A stretch of 64,000 bases of DNA from positions 124,001-188,000 of the forward strand of contig NZ_FJVE01000004.1 of assembly GCF_900078195.1 (NCBI RefSeq). The letters are read 5' to 3'. The translations under genes were made by a program, and so were the position numbers. Below the pieces are notes generated by a model that saw only the letters and a program-made list of their open reading frames with translations, made no database searches and had not been told where the DNA came from. How positions within the stretch are numbered: the first letter of the stretch is position 1; every line of letters starts with the position of its first letter. Shown piece after piece: positions 30,242 through 39,047 of this stretch. This stretch comes from Clostridium sp. Marseille-P299 (GTDB lineage: Bacteria; Bacillota; Clostridia; Lachnospirales; Lachnospiraceae).

Positions 30242-30406
30242 AATAACCTCCACGCTGCTGTTAGGTCTTTGCTAACATACTCTTTCATATATTATAAAGA
30301 GCATTTTATAATTTAGATATTACGTAATGTGCTTCATATGTTGTAAAAAGTGTCTTATTATTGAAAAAGGCATACCAATAATCCTAGTCAATTGCTTAAT
30401 AATAGT

Positions 30407-30485
30407 AAAAGGGCCTGACGTTTGATGATGTAGCCCAATAAGTTAAACTTTATGGGGGTGCATCATGACACGCCAGACCCTTTTT
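30407..30485 (-). terminator. Long imperfect hairpin after the DHHW gene
   Basis: A 79-bp imperfect inverted repeat, outer arms AAAAGGG.CTG.CGT and ACG.CAG.CCCTTTTT, inner GATGATG/CATCAT and CCC/GGG. It sits 12 bp after the DHHW gene and terminates the operon. Its size and internal symmetry would also fit a small dispersed palindromic element. Confidence 0.8.
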
Positions 30486-30496
30486 ATACTTCTACA

Positions 30497-31702
30497 TTAA
30501 TTAGATAATTTATAAATATTCTTATCTTCTATAAATGAATTTGCATTATATAAAACAAGAACGTCTGTAATTCCATATTGTTCAATCACTGTTGATACTG
30601 GTAGATTGAAATATCTAAAATCAATCATATATGTTGTTTCATAGTGATTTGCTACAAATGGTGTAAAACTGTGAGCATAGGAATCTTTGATGATTAATAA
30701 TTTCTTGCCATTCATCACATCTGAATTAATTTCAACAAATGGGTTATTTCCATTCAGATACATTGAGTATTTATCTTTTACATCAAGATAACTCATCTCA
30801 TAAAGAGAGTCTTTTATCTTTCCATCCATGTTATACTGGACCGAGAACTTCTTACCAGAGTCAAAAATATACATATCGTCTGGATTTACATTTACATGCA
30901 CCTTAGAGTAATTTGTGCCATAAAAAGAATCACTCACTTTATTAATTGTAAATTCATCTTTACTAAGTGGCTTCTCTCCTACCGCATTTGCCCAAGCTTC
31001 ATAAGCATAATAAGCTCCAAGTGTTGTCCAGTGATGGTCTGTACGGTAGAAAATATACTCTGAAGAATGATTTTTAAGCACTTGTCTAAGATCAATCCAA
31101 TTTTCTGGAATTCTCTTTGCCAACTCGTCTAAAATTGCATCTTGGTTGTATCCTGTAGCAAATGGAGGAAGTTTTTCTTCTAATATGTCAAAAGCAGTTG
31201 GTGCTATCATTGCAAAAACGTGTTCTTTCCCTAATAACCCTGAATATTTTTCAATAAACGCTTCTACTCTTGTAATATTCTTTTGCACCTGTTCATAATC
31301 TACATCAGTAGTGTCAACTTTTTGAATTAAGTAATCATCCTTGCCAAAATAGATTCCGTTAATGTCTTTCTTTTGTAGTAATAACTCTGTTCTCGTTTTA
31401 ATCCCAATCCATTGATCACGCATAACAAATTGATCTGTTATATACGTTTCATAATCTGCGGTATAGTCTCCATGGTACAAGGCATCCAATGTGAATTTAG
31501 GCTTACTTGCTAATGTTCGATTTTCACTTTCGGAAAACGCTCTTGTAGGGCTTAAAATACTCGCTATTGTTATTCCAAAAATTAAAGAACTAAAAATCAC
31601 AATTTGTACTATATTTTTCTTTCTATTTTTTTTATCCCTTAGCTCTTTTTCTGTTCCTTCTGGATACAAAGTTTCATATAAACTTTGCTCTTTATTTCCC
31701 AT
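30497..31702 (-). CDS. DHHW family protein (AlgJ/AlgX-like, surface acylation partner)
   Basis: A 401-aa protein with one N-terminal membrane segment (about 30-50, IVQIVIFSSLIFGITIASIL) and an extracellular domain. The motif FYRTDHHWTTLGAYYAYEAW near residue 220 defines the DHHW family, related to AlgJ/AlgX and DltD-like SGNH proteins that finish O-acetyl transfer to polymers outside the cell. The last gene of the operon, 46 bp after the MBOAT gene, its expected partner. The acyl group and the polymer are not known. Ends at a long terminator. Confidence 0.87.
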   Translation of the reverse strand: MGNKEQSLYETLYPEGTEKELRDKKNRKKNIVQIVIFSSLIFGITIASILSPTRAFSESENRTLASKPKFTLDALYHGDYTADYETYITDQFVMRDQWIGIKTRTELLLQKKDINGIYFGKDDYLIQKVDTTDVDYEQVQKNITRVEAFIEKYSGLLGKEHVFAMIAPTAFDILEEKLPPFATGYNQDAILDELAKRIPENWIDLRQVLKNHSSEYIFYRTDHHWTTLGAYYAYEAWANAVGEKPLSKDEFTINKVSDSFYGTNYSKVHVNVNPDDMYIFDSGKKFSVQYNMDGKIKDSLYEMSYLDVKDKYSMYLNGNNPFVEINSDVMNGKKLLIIKDSYAHSFTPFVANHYETTYMIDFRYFNLPVSTVIEQYGITDVLVLYNANSFIEDKNIYKLSN

Positions 31703-31748
31703 TATAAATCCACCTCTTCTCTCGCTTCGTATCTAAAAAACTGGTATT

Positions 31749-33167
31749 CTAAAACCTAAAATATAAGAATGGATTATACGTAGATGCAACTAAATAAGAT
31801 ACTGAAATTATAAAAATACCGATGATAAAAACGCTACGTAGACATGGCATCAAAATATTCTCACTATTTTTATTTGCAATAAACGCAACAATCTTCTTAG
31901 GAAAATTTGTACTTGCAATAATTAAAATAACTAACATTATCCCATAATTTAATAGCAGATACATTCCCTCTTGGTTTAAAATTCCTGCTCCATTTCCACC
32001 AAACATTGCTTTTAGATATAAAATACCTGCGGATAAATCATCAAAAGCAAAGAGAGTCCATCCAATCCATACAACAAATAATGTGTATAAATGTGTGATA
32101 AACTTAGGTGCTTTCTTTAACCATTTTAGTAAAATAAATTTTTCTATAATTAAAAATACCCCAAAATAAACGCCCCATAGAACAAAATTCCAGCTCGCTC
32201 CATGCCAAATTCCAGTAAGAAGCCAGACAATTGCTATATTTCTCACTTGTTTTCCTAATCCGTGACGATTTCCACCAAGTGGGATATATACATAATCACG
32301 GAACCAGCTGCTTAATGAAATATGCCATCTTCTCCAAAATTCCGTTATACTTCTTGACATATATGGATAATTAAAATTCTCTAAGAAACGGAAACCAAAC
32401 ATATGCCCAAGGCCAATTGCCATATCAGAATATCCTGAAAAATCAAAGTACAACTGGAATGCAAATGCTGTAATTCCTAGCCAAGCCGTAAGTACTGGTA
32501 AGTTTTGAACCGGAAGGGCATTAATTTGATCCCAAAGTAAACCAATATTATTTGCAAGCAATACCTTTTTTCCAAGACCACACATAAAACGCATGATACC
32601 GTATGAAAACTCATCAATATTCTCTCTTCTATGATTTAGTTGTTCTGCAACTGTGTTATATTGCACAATTGGTCCAGCAATAAGCTGCGGAAATAGTGCC
32701 ACATAGGATCCAAATGAAATAATATTTTTCTGAACTTTTGCATCACCACGATAGATATCAACGGTATACGACATCGTTTGGAATGTATAAAAAGATATAC
32801 CAATCGGCAAAGCTAAATTTAGTAATGGGATTGAACTTCCCGTGATTGCATTAATATTTCGAATCAAAAAATCAGAATACTTAAAAAATCCCAATAAGAA
32901 TAAATTAATTGTCATGGCAGAACCTACCGCTATTTTTGCATACTTAATCTGCCCTTTATCTTTAAAATGCTGAACTAGCATACCATGGGTAAAATCAACT
33001 ACAGTTGAAAATAGCATTAAAACCACATAAACAGGTTCGCCCCAAGCATAAAATACTAAGCTTGAAAAAAATAACACCGCATTTCTTAATTTTCTAGGTG
33101 CTAAAAAATAAATGATCAATACGATTGGTAAAAATCGAAATAAAAACAATAAGCTACTAAAAACCAT
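31749..33167 (-). CDS. MBOAT family O-acyltransferase
   Basis: A 472-aa polytopic membrane protein with about ten segments, of the AlgI/DltB/PatA type. The conserved histidine is H322 in LTGIWHGASWNFVLWG; SRSITEFWRRWHISLSSWFRDYVYIPLGGNR (about 275-307) is the other signature block. Such proteins pass acyl groups across the membrane to an extracytoplasmic partner, here probably the DHHW protein encoded next. The start follows AGGAGG. 19 bp after the anti-sigma-like gene. It lacks the dlt genes, so D-alanylation is unlikely. Confidence 0.92.
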   Translation of the reverse strand: MVFSSLLFLFRFLPIVLIIYFLAPRKLRNAVLFFSSLVFYAWGEPVYVVLMLFSTVVDFTHGMLVQHFKDKGQIKYAKIAVGSAMTINLFLLGFFKYSDFLIRNINAITGSSIPLLNLALPIGISFYTFQTMSYTVDIYRGDAKVQKNIISFGSYVALFPQLIAGPIVQYNTVAEQLNHRRENIDEFSYGIMRFMCGLGKKVLLANNIGLLWDQINALPVQNLPVLTAWLGITAFAFQLYFDFSGYSDMAIGLGHMFGFRFLENFNYPYMSRSITEFWRRWHISLSSWFRDYVYIPLGGNRHGLGKQVRNIAIVWLLTGIWHGASWNFVLWGVYFGVFLIIEKFILLKWLKKAPKFITHLYTLFVVWIGWTLFAFDDLSAGILYLKAMFGGNGAGILNQEGMYLLLNYGIMLVILIIASTNFPKKIVAFIANKNSENILMPCLRSVFIIGIFIISVSYLVASTYNPFLYFRF

Positions 33168-33186
33168 TTCGTCCTCCTAGGCGAAG

Positions 33187-33903
33187 TTATTCTTTTACCT
33201 CATCCTCTTTCATGATACCACCATTAATGGATATATAAACTTTTTCTTGGTTTTCCTCCTCTAAACGAAAAAGATCCTCCTTAAAATCATCTAATGTATA
33301 ATAATCCATGCCACTCTCTTTTATTAATTTCACAATAACTTCTTCTCCTATATCAACGATATTTGACTGCTCTTTTGGTAATAAAAATGTAATCGTACTA
33401 TCTATAATCAAGGAATCATTGCTATCATGTACTTTAATCTCTGCAAATTTAGATGAATCAGTTTCATAAATTGCAGTAATATCCCCATATATCGTTGTTC
33501 TAGGCTCTGCTACAGCCATACCGTTTTCTTCCATGGCAAAATCATAGCTTGCTGGAGATTCCATATCTTGTACTCCCCGTTGATTTTTTGTCATGGAGTC
33601 CGGTATATTTTCCGAATCATGATTAATGGTATCTGGTAAATTTTCTAAATCATGATGAATAGCATTCGGTGTATTTCTTAAATTCTCATTGATTTTATCT
33701 GTCCTCGGATGATTTAAACCAACAGATAGAATAATTCCACAGAATGCAATACCTGTAGCAAATGATACTTGCATTCGATGTACTTTCAACCAATTGGAAC
33801 ATTTTTCAAGGAAGGTATGTTTGTTTTTATTTTCAACTTTTTCTTTCTCATAAGCTGCAGCTTTTGAGTATATTCCATCTATAAATTCACGATCACTTTT
33901 CAT
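33187..33903 (-). CDS. Membrane protein, probable ECF anti-sigma factor
   Basis: 238 aa of no family I recognise. N-terminal cytoplasmic part (1-43), one membrane segment (44-63, MQVSFATGIAFCGIILSVGL) and a C-terminal extracellular part. Residues 73-104 hold three 11-residue repeats (ENLRNTPNAIH, HDLENLPDTIN, HDSENIPDSMT) with matching 33-bp DNA repeats. The start overlaps the end of the ECF sigma gene by 11 bp, which is typical for sigma/anti-sigma pairs. The cytoplasmic part lacks an obvious HxxxCxxC zinc motif. The anti-sigma role is inferred from position and topology only. Confidence 0.6.
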   Translation of the reverse strand: MKSDREFIDGIYSKAAAYEKEKVENKNKHTFLEKCSNWLKVHRMQVSFATGIAFCGIILSVGLNHPRTDKINENLRNTPNAIHHDLENLPDTINHDSENIPDSMTKNQRGVQDMESPASYDFAMEENGMAVAEPRTTIYGDITAIYETDSSKFAEIKVHDSNDSLIIDSTITFLLPKEQSNIVDIGEEVIVKLIKESGMDYYTLDDFKEDLFRLEEENQEKVYISINGGIMKEDEVKE

Positions 33904-34447
33904 ACTTAAATCCCTCCCTACTTAATACTTTTGCAAGACTCTTTCTAGCTCTATGAATCAATACCTTCATTTGGCCATCTGTTTTATTTAAAACTTTTGC
34001 TGCTTCTGCATAACTTAGCTCTTCAAAATCTATTAATGTAATTGCTGTTTGATATTCTTTCTTTAATTGCTTCATAGCTTGATATAGCATTATTTTTTCT
34101 TCTTTTTTTATAACCTTTTCTTCTAAGCTGGATTCTTCCTTTATAGAATCAGGATACTCATCTACAAATACCATCCTTTGGTTTTTTCTTATATAGTCGA
34201 CAGCTTTATTTCTACCGATTGTATACAGATATGTTTTTAAACTTACTCCGAAATGATATCGCTCTTTGTGGACATACATTTCCACAAATACATCCTGTGC
34301 AAGATCTTCCGCTATGGATATGTTTTGGACAAATCGATTAATAAATAAAATCAATCCATCTTTATGTGCAATTACTAGTTTTTCAAAGGCTTCATTATCT
34401 CCAGACAAAAAAAGTTCATACTGCTCTCTTTCATCATTTATATTCAT
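33893..34447 (-). CDS. ECF-type RNA polymerase sigma factor
   Basis: 184 aa with sigma region 2 (FVQNISIAEDLAQDVFVEMYVHKERY...SLKTYLYTIGRNKAVDYIRK, about 40-90) and region 4 (LKKEYQTAITLIDFEELSYAEAAKVLNKTDGQMKVLIHRARKSL, about 120-165). It probably directs its own operon with the anti-sigma-like, MBOAT and DHHW genes. The start was placed at MNINDEREQYELF (34447), which matches family length; the reading from 34504 is longer and neither has a good ribosome site. Confidence 0.9.
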   Translation of the reverse strand: MNINDEREQYELFLSGDNEAFEKLVIAHKDGLILFINRFVQNISIAEDLAQDVFVEMYVHKERYHFGVSLKTYLYTIGRNKAVDYIRKNQRMVFVDEYPDSIKEESSLEEKVIKKEEKIMLYQAMKQLKKEYQTAITLIDFEELSYAEAAKVLNKTDGQMKVLIHRARKSLAKVLSREGFKYEK

Positions 34448-34540
34448 ACCAATTATCAGGAACACCTTCCTTCTGCTATTTTTTGTCATAAAATAACTTA
34501 ACATAGGTTTACATATCGGTCAATAAAATATGGAAAAAGA

Positions 34541-34566
34541 ACCACATTGATTGCAGCCAATGTGGT
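34541..34566 (-). terminator. Terminator after the DUF4358 lipoprotein gene
   Basis: Arms ACCACATTG/CAATGTGGT with an 8-base loop and TTCTTTTT after it on the minus strand. It separates the lipoprotein gene from the ECF operon. Confidence 0.88.
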
Positions 34567-34714
34567 CCATTTATAATATTCCGCCATATTATCTTTAACA
34601 CGTTAATGTCTTAGAAATATAAAAGTAAATCCTCTCTTTCGTTGACTTTCATGTTAAGTTCTTACATAGCAATATAGTGTCGACATTGATATACTTACGA
34701 GCAGCTAATTTAAT

Positions 34715-35359
34715 TTATTTTAAAATAGTCTTTGCTTCTTCTACGATAGCTAGATTTTGCTCTTTGTATGCTGCTGCCATTTCATCTTCTTCTGTATATT
34801 GCATTTCATCAATGTTACCAACCATTACAAATAGTACATAATCACCAACTGTTTCAACAACAGAGCCTTGGATTCTTGGAACGTTCATTGGGTAATTTAA
34901 TGTATTTGCAAGAATTGTTTCATGGTATGCTTTCATTGCATTTTGAACGTTTTCTAAATTACCTTCTGTAGCATGAATAACAATTAACTCATCTACATGT
35001 GCTGACATCATTGGACCTTCTGCAAGTGCTGCATCATACCATTCTGGCTCAATTCCTACTACTTCTTTTAATCTTGTAGCGTCATAAGCCATACTTGGAA
35101 GATAATTTTCTCCTACCATTTCCTTAACTTTTGCATGGAATGTATCGATAGCTTCGTTACTTACAAGTGCGCCGTCTGTTGCTTCACCTCCACCAGTTAC
35201 TTCATCAGATGGAGTTTCTGTTGGAGTTTCTGTTGGAACCTCTGTAACTGTTTCTGTTGGTGCTGGCGTTGTTGTATTTGCATTATCATTATTCTTTCCA
35301 CAAGCATTTAATGATAATACCGCTAGTAATGCTAAAACTGCTAATTTATTTTTTCTCAT
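34715..35359 (-). CDS. DUF4358-like lipoprotein
   Basis: A 214-aa lipoprotein: signal peptide with lipobox LNAC (Cys20), a Thr/Pro/Glu-rich linker (about 28-60) and a C-terminal domain (70-214) with the DUF4358 look (GENYLPSMAYDATRLKEVVGIEPEWYDA...MSAHVDELIVIHAT). Function unknown. In related clostridia such proteins often sit next to MBOAT/DHHW genes, as here, so a surface role in the same process is possible. It has its own terminator. Confidence 0.72.
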   Translation of the reverse strand: MRKNKLAVLALLAVLSLNACGKNNDNANTTTPAPTETVTEVPTETPTETPSDEVTGGGEATDGALVSNEAIDTFHAKVKEMVGENYLPSMAYDATRLKEVVGIEPEWYDAALAEGPMMSAHVDELIVIHATEGNLENVQNAMKAYHETILANTLNYPMNVPRIQGSVVETVGDYVLFVMVGNIDEMQYTEEDEMAAAYKEQNLAIVEEAKTILK

Positions 35360-35560
35360 ATCAATCTCTCCTATTCCTCATTAAAACTAATTTCTAAATT
35401 TTTTGTAGTCCTCTTCCAATTCATAGTCATATATGTTTTTTCTTGTCGACACCTATTATTCGTACGTAAATTGAAAAAGTTACACTAAAAATAAAACTTT
35501 TTTTATTTCTAGCTTATTTATTTCTATCTTTCCATATAATAAAGCAACTTATTCGTTCTA

Positions 35561-35589
35561 TTGACCAGTAATGTAATTTATTATATAAT
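35561..35589 (+). promoter_or_regulatory. Sigma-A promoter of the sugar kinase gene
   Basis: TTGACC, 17-bp spacer, TATAAT. The predicted start is near 35596, about 45 bases before the ATG. Confidence 0.85.
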
Positions 35590-35640
35590 GAAGCTATCTA
35601 TCTGTAGGCATTTACATAATTGAATTAGGAGGTAGTTTTT

Positions 35641-36675
35641 ATGCTAACAGTGAAGGAAAATAGAGAATTTGACGCGCTAGCACTTGGTGAAATCTTATTA
35701 AGATTATCAGCTCCTGCTAATGAACGTATCGTTCGCGGCGATACATTTGAAAAATGTGCAGGTGGAGCCGAATTGAATGTCGTTTCTGGCATATCAATGA
35801 TGGGGCTTCGTACAGGAATCATTTCTAAAGTTCCACAAAATTACATTGGTACTTATGTAAAAAACCATATCCGTTTTTGTGGGGTAAGTGATGATTACCT
35901 TATTTTTGATGAAAGTAAAAATGCAAGACTAGGTATCTATTATTATGAAAATGGGGCGTACCCAAGAAAGACATCCGTTGTTTACGATAGAAGTAACTCT
36001 TCCATTAATTCAATTACAATGAATGAAATTCCAGAAAGTATGTTTACTTCAACTAAATTATTCCATACATGTGGAATCACATTAGCACTTTCTGAAAATA
36101 CACGAGAAGTTGCAGTAGAATGTATTAAGAAATTCAAAGAGAATGGAACTTTAATTTCATTTGACGTAAATTATCGTGCAAATCTTTGGGACGAGGCTAC
36201 TGCTAAGGAATATATTGAACGTATTCTTCCTTACGTAGACATTTTATTTGTTTCTGAAGAGACATCAAGAAGAACCTTCGGAAAAACAGGTACCATTAAA
36301 GAAATTATGAAATCTTACACAGAAGAATTTAACGTTTCTATTGTTGCAACGACAGAACGTAAAGTAATCAGTCCAAAAAAACATACCTTTGGTTCTACGA
36401 TTTATAATGCTACAGATGATACATTCTATGAAGAACCTCCATACGAAAATATTGAAGTAATTGATCGTATCGGTAGTGGTGATGCTTATGTGTCTGGTGT
36501 TCTTTACGGATTACTTGCCTATAATGATTGTCAAAAGGCATTGGAAATTGGTAATGCAGTAAGTGCTATCAAAAACACTATTCCTGGTGATTTACCATCC
36601 ACTGATTATAGAGAAGTTGAAAAGATTATCGCATCTCATAAAAATATAGGACCACAAAGCGAGATGAATCGCTAA
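35641..36675 (+). CDS. PfkB family sugar kinase (KDG-kinase-like)
   Basis: A 344-aa ribokinase-fold kinase. The N-terminal GEILLRLSAPANERI and CAGGAELNVVSGISMMGLRTGIISKVP, and the C-terminal DRIGSGDAYVSGVLYGL with the catalytic Asp (near residue 281), define PfkB. The overall form is close to 2-keto-3-deoxygluconate kinases, but the substrate is not proven. No KDPG aldolase or uronate gene is adjacent. The start follows AGGAGG; its own promoter lies upstream. Confidence 0.82.
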   Translation: MLTVKENREFDALALGEILLRLSAPANERIVRGDTFEKCAGGAELNVVSGISMMGLRTGIISKVPQNYIGTYVKNHIRFCGVSDDYLIFDESKNARLGIYYYENGAYPRKTSVVYDRSNSSINSITMNEIPESMFTSTKLFHTCGITLALSENTREVAVECIKKFKENGTLISFDVNYRANLWDEATAKEYIERILPYVDILFVSEETSRRTFGKTGTIKEIMKSYTEEFNVSIVATTERKVISPKKHTFGSTIYNATDDTFYEEPPYENIEVIDRIGSGDAYVSGVLYGLLAYNDCQKALEIGNAVSAIKNTIPGDLPSTDYREVEKIIASHKNIGPQSEMNR

Positions 36676-36788
36676 GCGTAAATGAAAGAATTCGACTATC
36701 TTGTACATAACAATGAAACATTTACTGTAATGTCGCCTTGTTCGTACTTGATAGTCTTTTTTTTGTTCAAATACAGAAAGAGGATAAT

Positions 36789-37658
36789 ATGCCGAATAAA
36801 AATTCACAAGAACCATTAAAGCTATGGTACGAATACTTATGGTTAACCATTGGCGTTTTACTTGTAGCCGTAGGAGTATACTTTTTTAAATTTCCAAACA
36901 ATTATTCCATCGGTGGTGTAACTGGTTTAGCCATTCTTTTTAGTAAAATAACAAATGGTGCACTAAGTTCAGGTACGATTGTACTTATTGTAAATATGGC
37001 ATTACTTGTTGTAGGTTACCTTGTATTAGGAAAAGGTACCGGTTTTAAAACTGCATATGGAAGTATTGTATTGTCAGGAGCATTAGCGTTACTTGAAAAA
37101 ATTTATCCTATGAATGCGCCTTTTACAAATGAACCTATACTTGAGCTATTTTTTGCTGTATTACTCCCTGCCGTTGGTGCTGCTATTTTATTTAATCTTG
37201 GTGGCTCTACTGGCGGAACTGATATTATTGCAATGATACTTAAAAAATATACGAATACTGACATTGGAAAAGCACTTTTTGCTACAGACTTACTTTTAAC
37301 ACTAGCTACATTTCCGCTGTTTGGTATGGAAACAGGACTTTTGTCTTTGACTGGTTTAATTTTAAAATCAGCCGTAATTGATAACATGATAGAAAGCATG
37401 AATCTTTGCAAATATTTTACTATCATATGTGATGACCCAAAGCCAATTTGTTCCTACATACTAAAAACTTTAAATCGAAGTGCTACGGTGTATGATGCGC
37501 GAGGTGCCTTTTCAGATCATGATAAGAAAATAATCTTGACGGTTATGAGCCGTGCAGAAGCAATTAAACTTCAGCGCTATATAAAGCAAACGGAACCAGA
37601 TGCTTTTATTTTAATCACAAATACAAGCGAAATCATCGGACGTGGGTTTAGAGCATAA
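36789..37658 (+). CDS. YitT family membrane protein
   Basis: A 289-aa protein with five to six N-terminal membrane segments (about 14-180) and a C-terminal cytoplasmic DUF2179 domain (about 195-285, KYFTIICDDPKPICSYILKTLNRSATVYDARGAFS). YitT proteins are widespread in Firmicutes with no settled function; transport is suspected. The start MPNKNSQEP follows AAGAGGA. It probably shares the sugar kinase transcript, 113 bp apart, and ends at the long terminator at 37697. Confidence 0.85.
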   Translation: MPNKNSQEPLKLWYEYLWLTIGVLLVAVGVYFFKFPNNYSIGGVTGLAILFSKITNGALSSGTIVLIVNMALLVVGYLVLGKGTGFKTAYGSIVLSGALALLEKIYPMNAPFTNEPILELFFAVLLPAVGAAILFNLGGSTGGTDIIAMILKKYTNTDIGKALFATDLLLTLATFPLFGMETGLLSLTGLILKSAVIDNMIESMNLCKYFTIICDDPKPICSYILKTLNRSATVYDARGAFSDHDKKIILTVMSRAEAIKLQRYIKQTEPDAFILITNTSEIIGRGFRA

Positions 37659-38030
37659 ACTAGTTTAATAAATTAAAAATAATAAATATATAAAAAAAGG
37701 GCTACACAAAATAGTATTTCTTATGTAGAATACCAAGTGTTTTAATAGATTTCGTTATTAAAAACATTTTGTATGATACATAGAACTGTATTTTGAGTAG
37801 CCCTTATATTATTTTTTTTAAATTTATTGTAAATTCGGCATCTTTTTATTGCCGTATATTCTTTTGCTTATATAGTTTGCTTTTTTAGTTTCACCTTATG
37901 AATTAATATTATGACATTTTTTATATTTCGACATTTATAATTTGTTTTTTTAGTTTAAGATATTTAGCTCCTGTTTTTTAGTTTGTTTTTTTTAGTTGGA
38001 ACTTTTTAGTTTCGCTTTTATACTATGTAG
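37659..38030. other. Intergenic region with terminator and TTTTTAGTTT repeats
   Basis: 372 bp. After the terminator, at about 37870-38025, the word TTTTTAGTTT or close variants occur five to six times in a T-rich stretch, next to the end of the minus-strand NERD gene. I recognise no family for these repeats. Confidence 0.55.
37697..37805 (+). terminator. Long terminator after yitT
   Basis: Outer arms AAGGGCTAC.CAAAATA and TATTTTG.GTAGCCCTT with further inner pairing, followed by TATATTATTTTTTTT. The total span is about 109 bp. Confidence 0.85.
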
Positions 38031-38789
38031 CTATAAATAATAGATAAAACCGCACTTCTTCTTACGCTTACATATTAATGCTTTCCTACGTTTTATTTTT
38101 CGTTTTACCAGCTTAGATCCACAACGCGGACATATACGCTTTTTAATATTTTTCTCATATACCTTAATATTTGATTTAACGGAATGCACATGTTCCTTAT
38201 GATCCTGTTTTTTTGTCATATTCGCATTTAAAATGGATTCATAAATAAATAACATCTCTTCCTTTGAAATCCGTTTTCTACGATATTTACGTATGGTTTT
38301 ATAAAGTCTCCCAAAATTCACTACTTCGGTATCCGATATAACTTGCAATTTACTATTCTTTGAAAATGCAACAATTGAAACTAATGGTAGCTTTTCATAT
38401 CGTTTGGTGAACCTTGATACAGCATATAAATGTGTTTTATTTTGTTTGATTGGATTATAAAATGAATAAGTTTGACCAGCCAAATACTGTGTCCACTGTT
38501 CACTATGTTCGTTCCCCGTGATCGTTCCCTTATAATTTTTCGTTTCTATTACAAATACCCCATACCTTGATACTACGATATGATCTATTTGCGTCGTTCT
38601 TTGATTCACCTTCAATAATACATCATCAATAATCTTGTATTTTGTTTTTGGAAGCGAAGCAAGAATCTTATGAACTGATTTTTCCCCTTTTTCTCCTTTT
38701 TTCCTTATCTTATAACTATGGTATTGCAATAAAGCAAGACGCAATAACAACAAAGCTACTAAAATTAAAAGAATAAAGATAAATAACAT
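38031..38789 (-). CDS. NERD-domain membrane protein with zinc ribbon
   Basis: 252 aa: an N-terminal membrane segment (2-22), a NERD (nuclease-related) domain (about 34-150: GEKGEKSVHKILASL...TTQIDHIVVSRYGVFVIETKNYKGTITG) and a C-terminal four-cysteine zinc ribbon (CPRCGSKLVKRK...CKRKKKCGF). NERD is related to restriction-endonuclease folds; D in QIDHIVV and E.K in VIETKNYKG are the likely active-site residues. The function of such membrane-tethered forms is unknown. No restriction or defence gene is adjacent. Confidence 0.87.
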   Translation of the reverse strand: MLFIFILLILVALLLLRLALLQYHSYKIRKKGEKGEKSVHKILASLPKTKYKIIDDVLLKVNQRTTQIDHIVVSRYGVFVIETKNYKGTITGNEHSEQWTQYLAGQTYSFYNPIKQNKTHLYAVSRFTKRYEKLPLVSIVAFSKNSKLQVISDTEVVNFGRLYKTIRKYRRKRISKEEMLFIYESILNANMTKKQDHKEHVHSVKSNIKVYEKNIKKRICPRCGSKLVKRKIKRRKALICKRKKKCGFIYYL

Positions 38790-38962
38790 TTCTTGATAAG
38801 TCCTTCCTAGATGTCGTAAAACTAGCTAAATAAGCATTATTATTTTACTAAAGAAACATATGTTTGTATAGATTATAAAAAAATCAAAATATTTTAAATT
38901 TTTTACTTTTTTACTTTTAAAAAGCAATAAAATAGAAATAGAATAGAATGCCAGCGAAAAAC

Positions 38963-39001
38963 CGGGGAAGCCACTTAGTTTTTAACTACATGGCTTTCCC
39001 G
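38963..39001 (-). terminator. Terminator after the GH74 gene
   Basis: Arms GGGGAAGCCA/TGGCTTTCCC with a 17-base loop and T-tract on the minus side. It ends the monocistronic GH74 transcript. Confidence 0.87.
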
Positions 39002-39047
39002 TTTTTATTAAATAACTCTATATACTAGTCATTTACCACACCAAACT

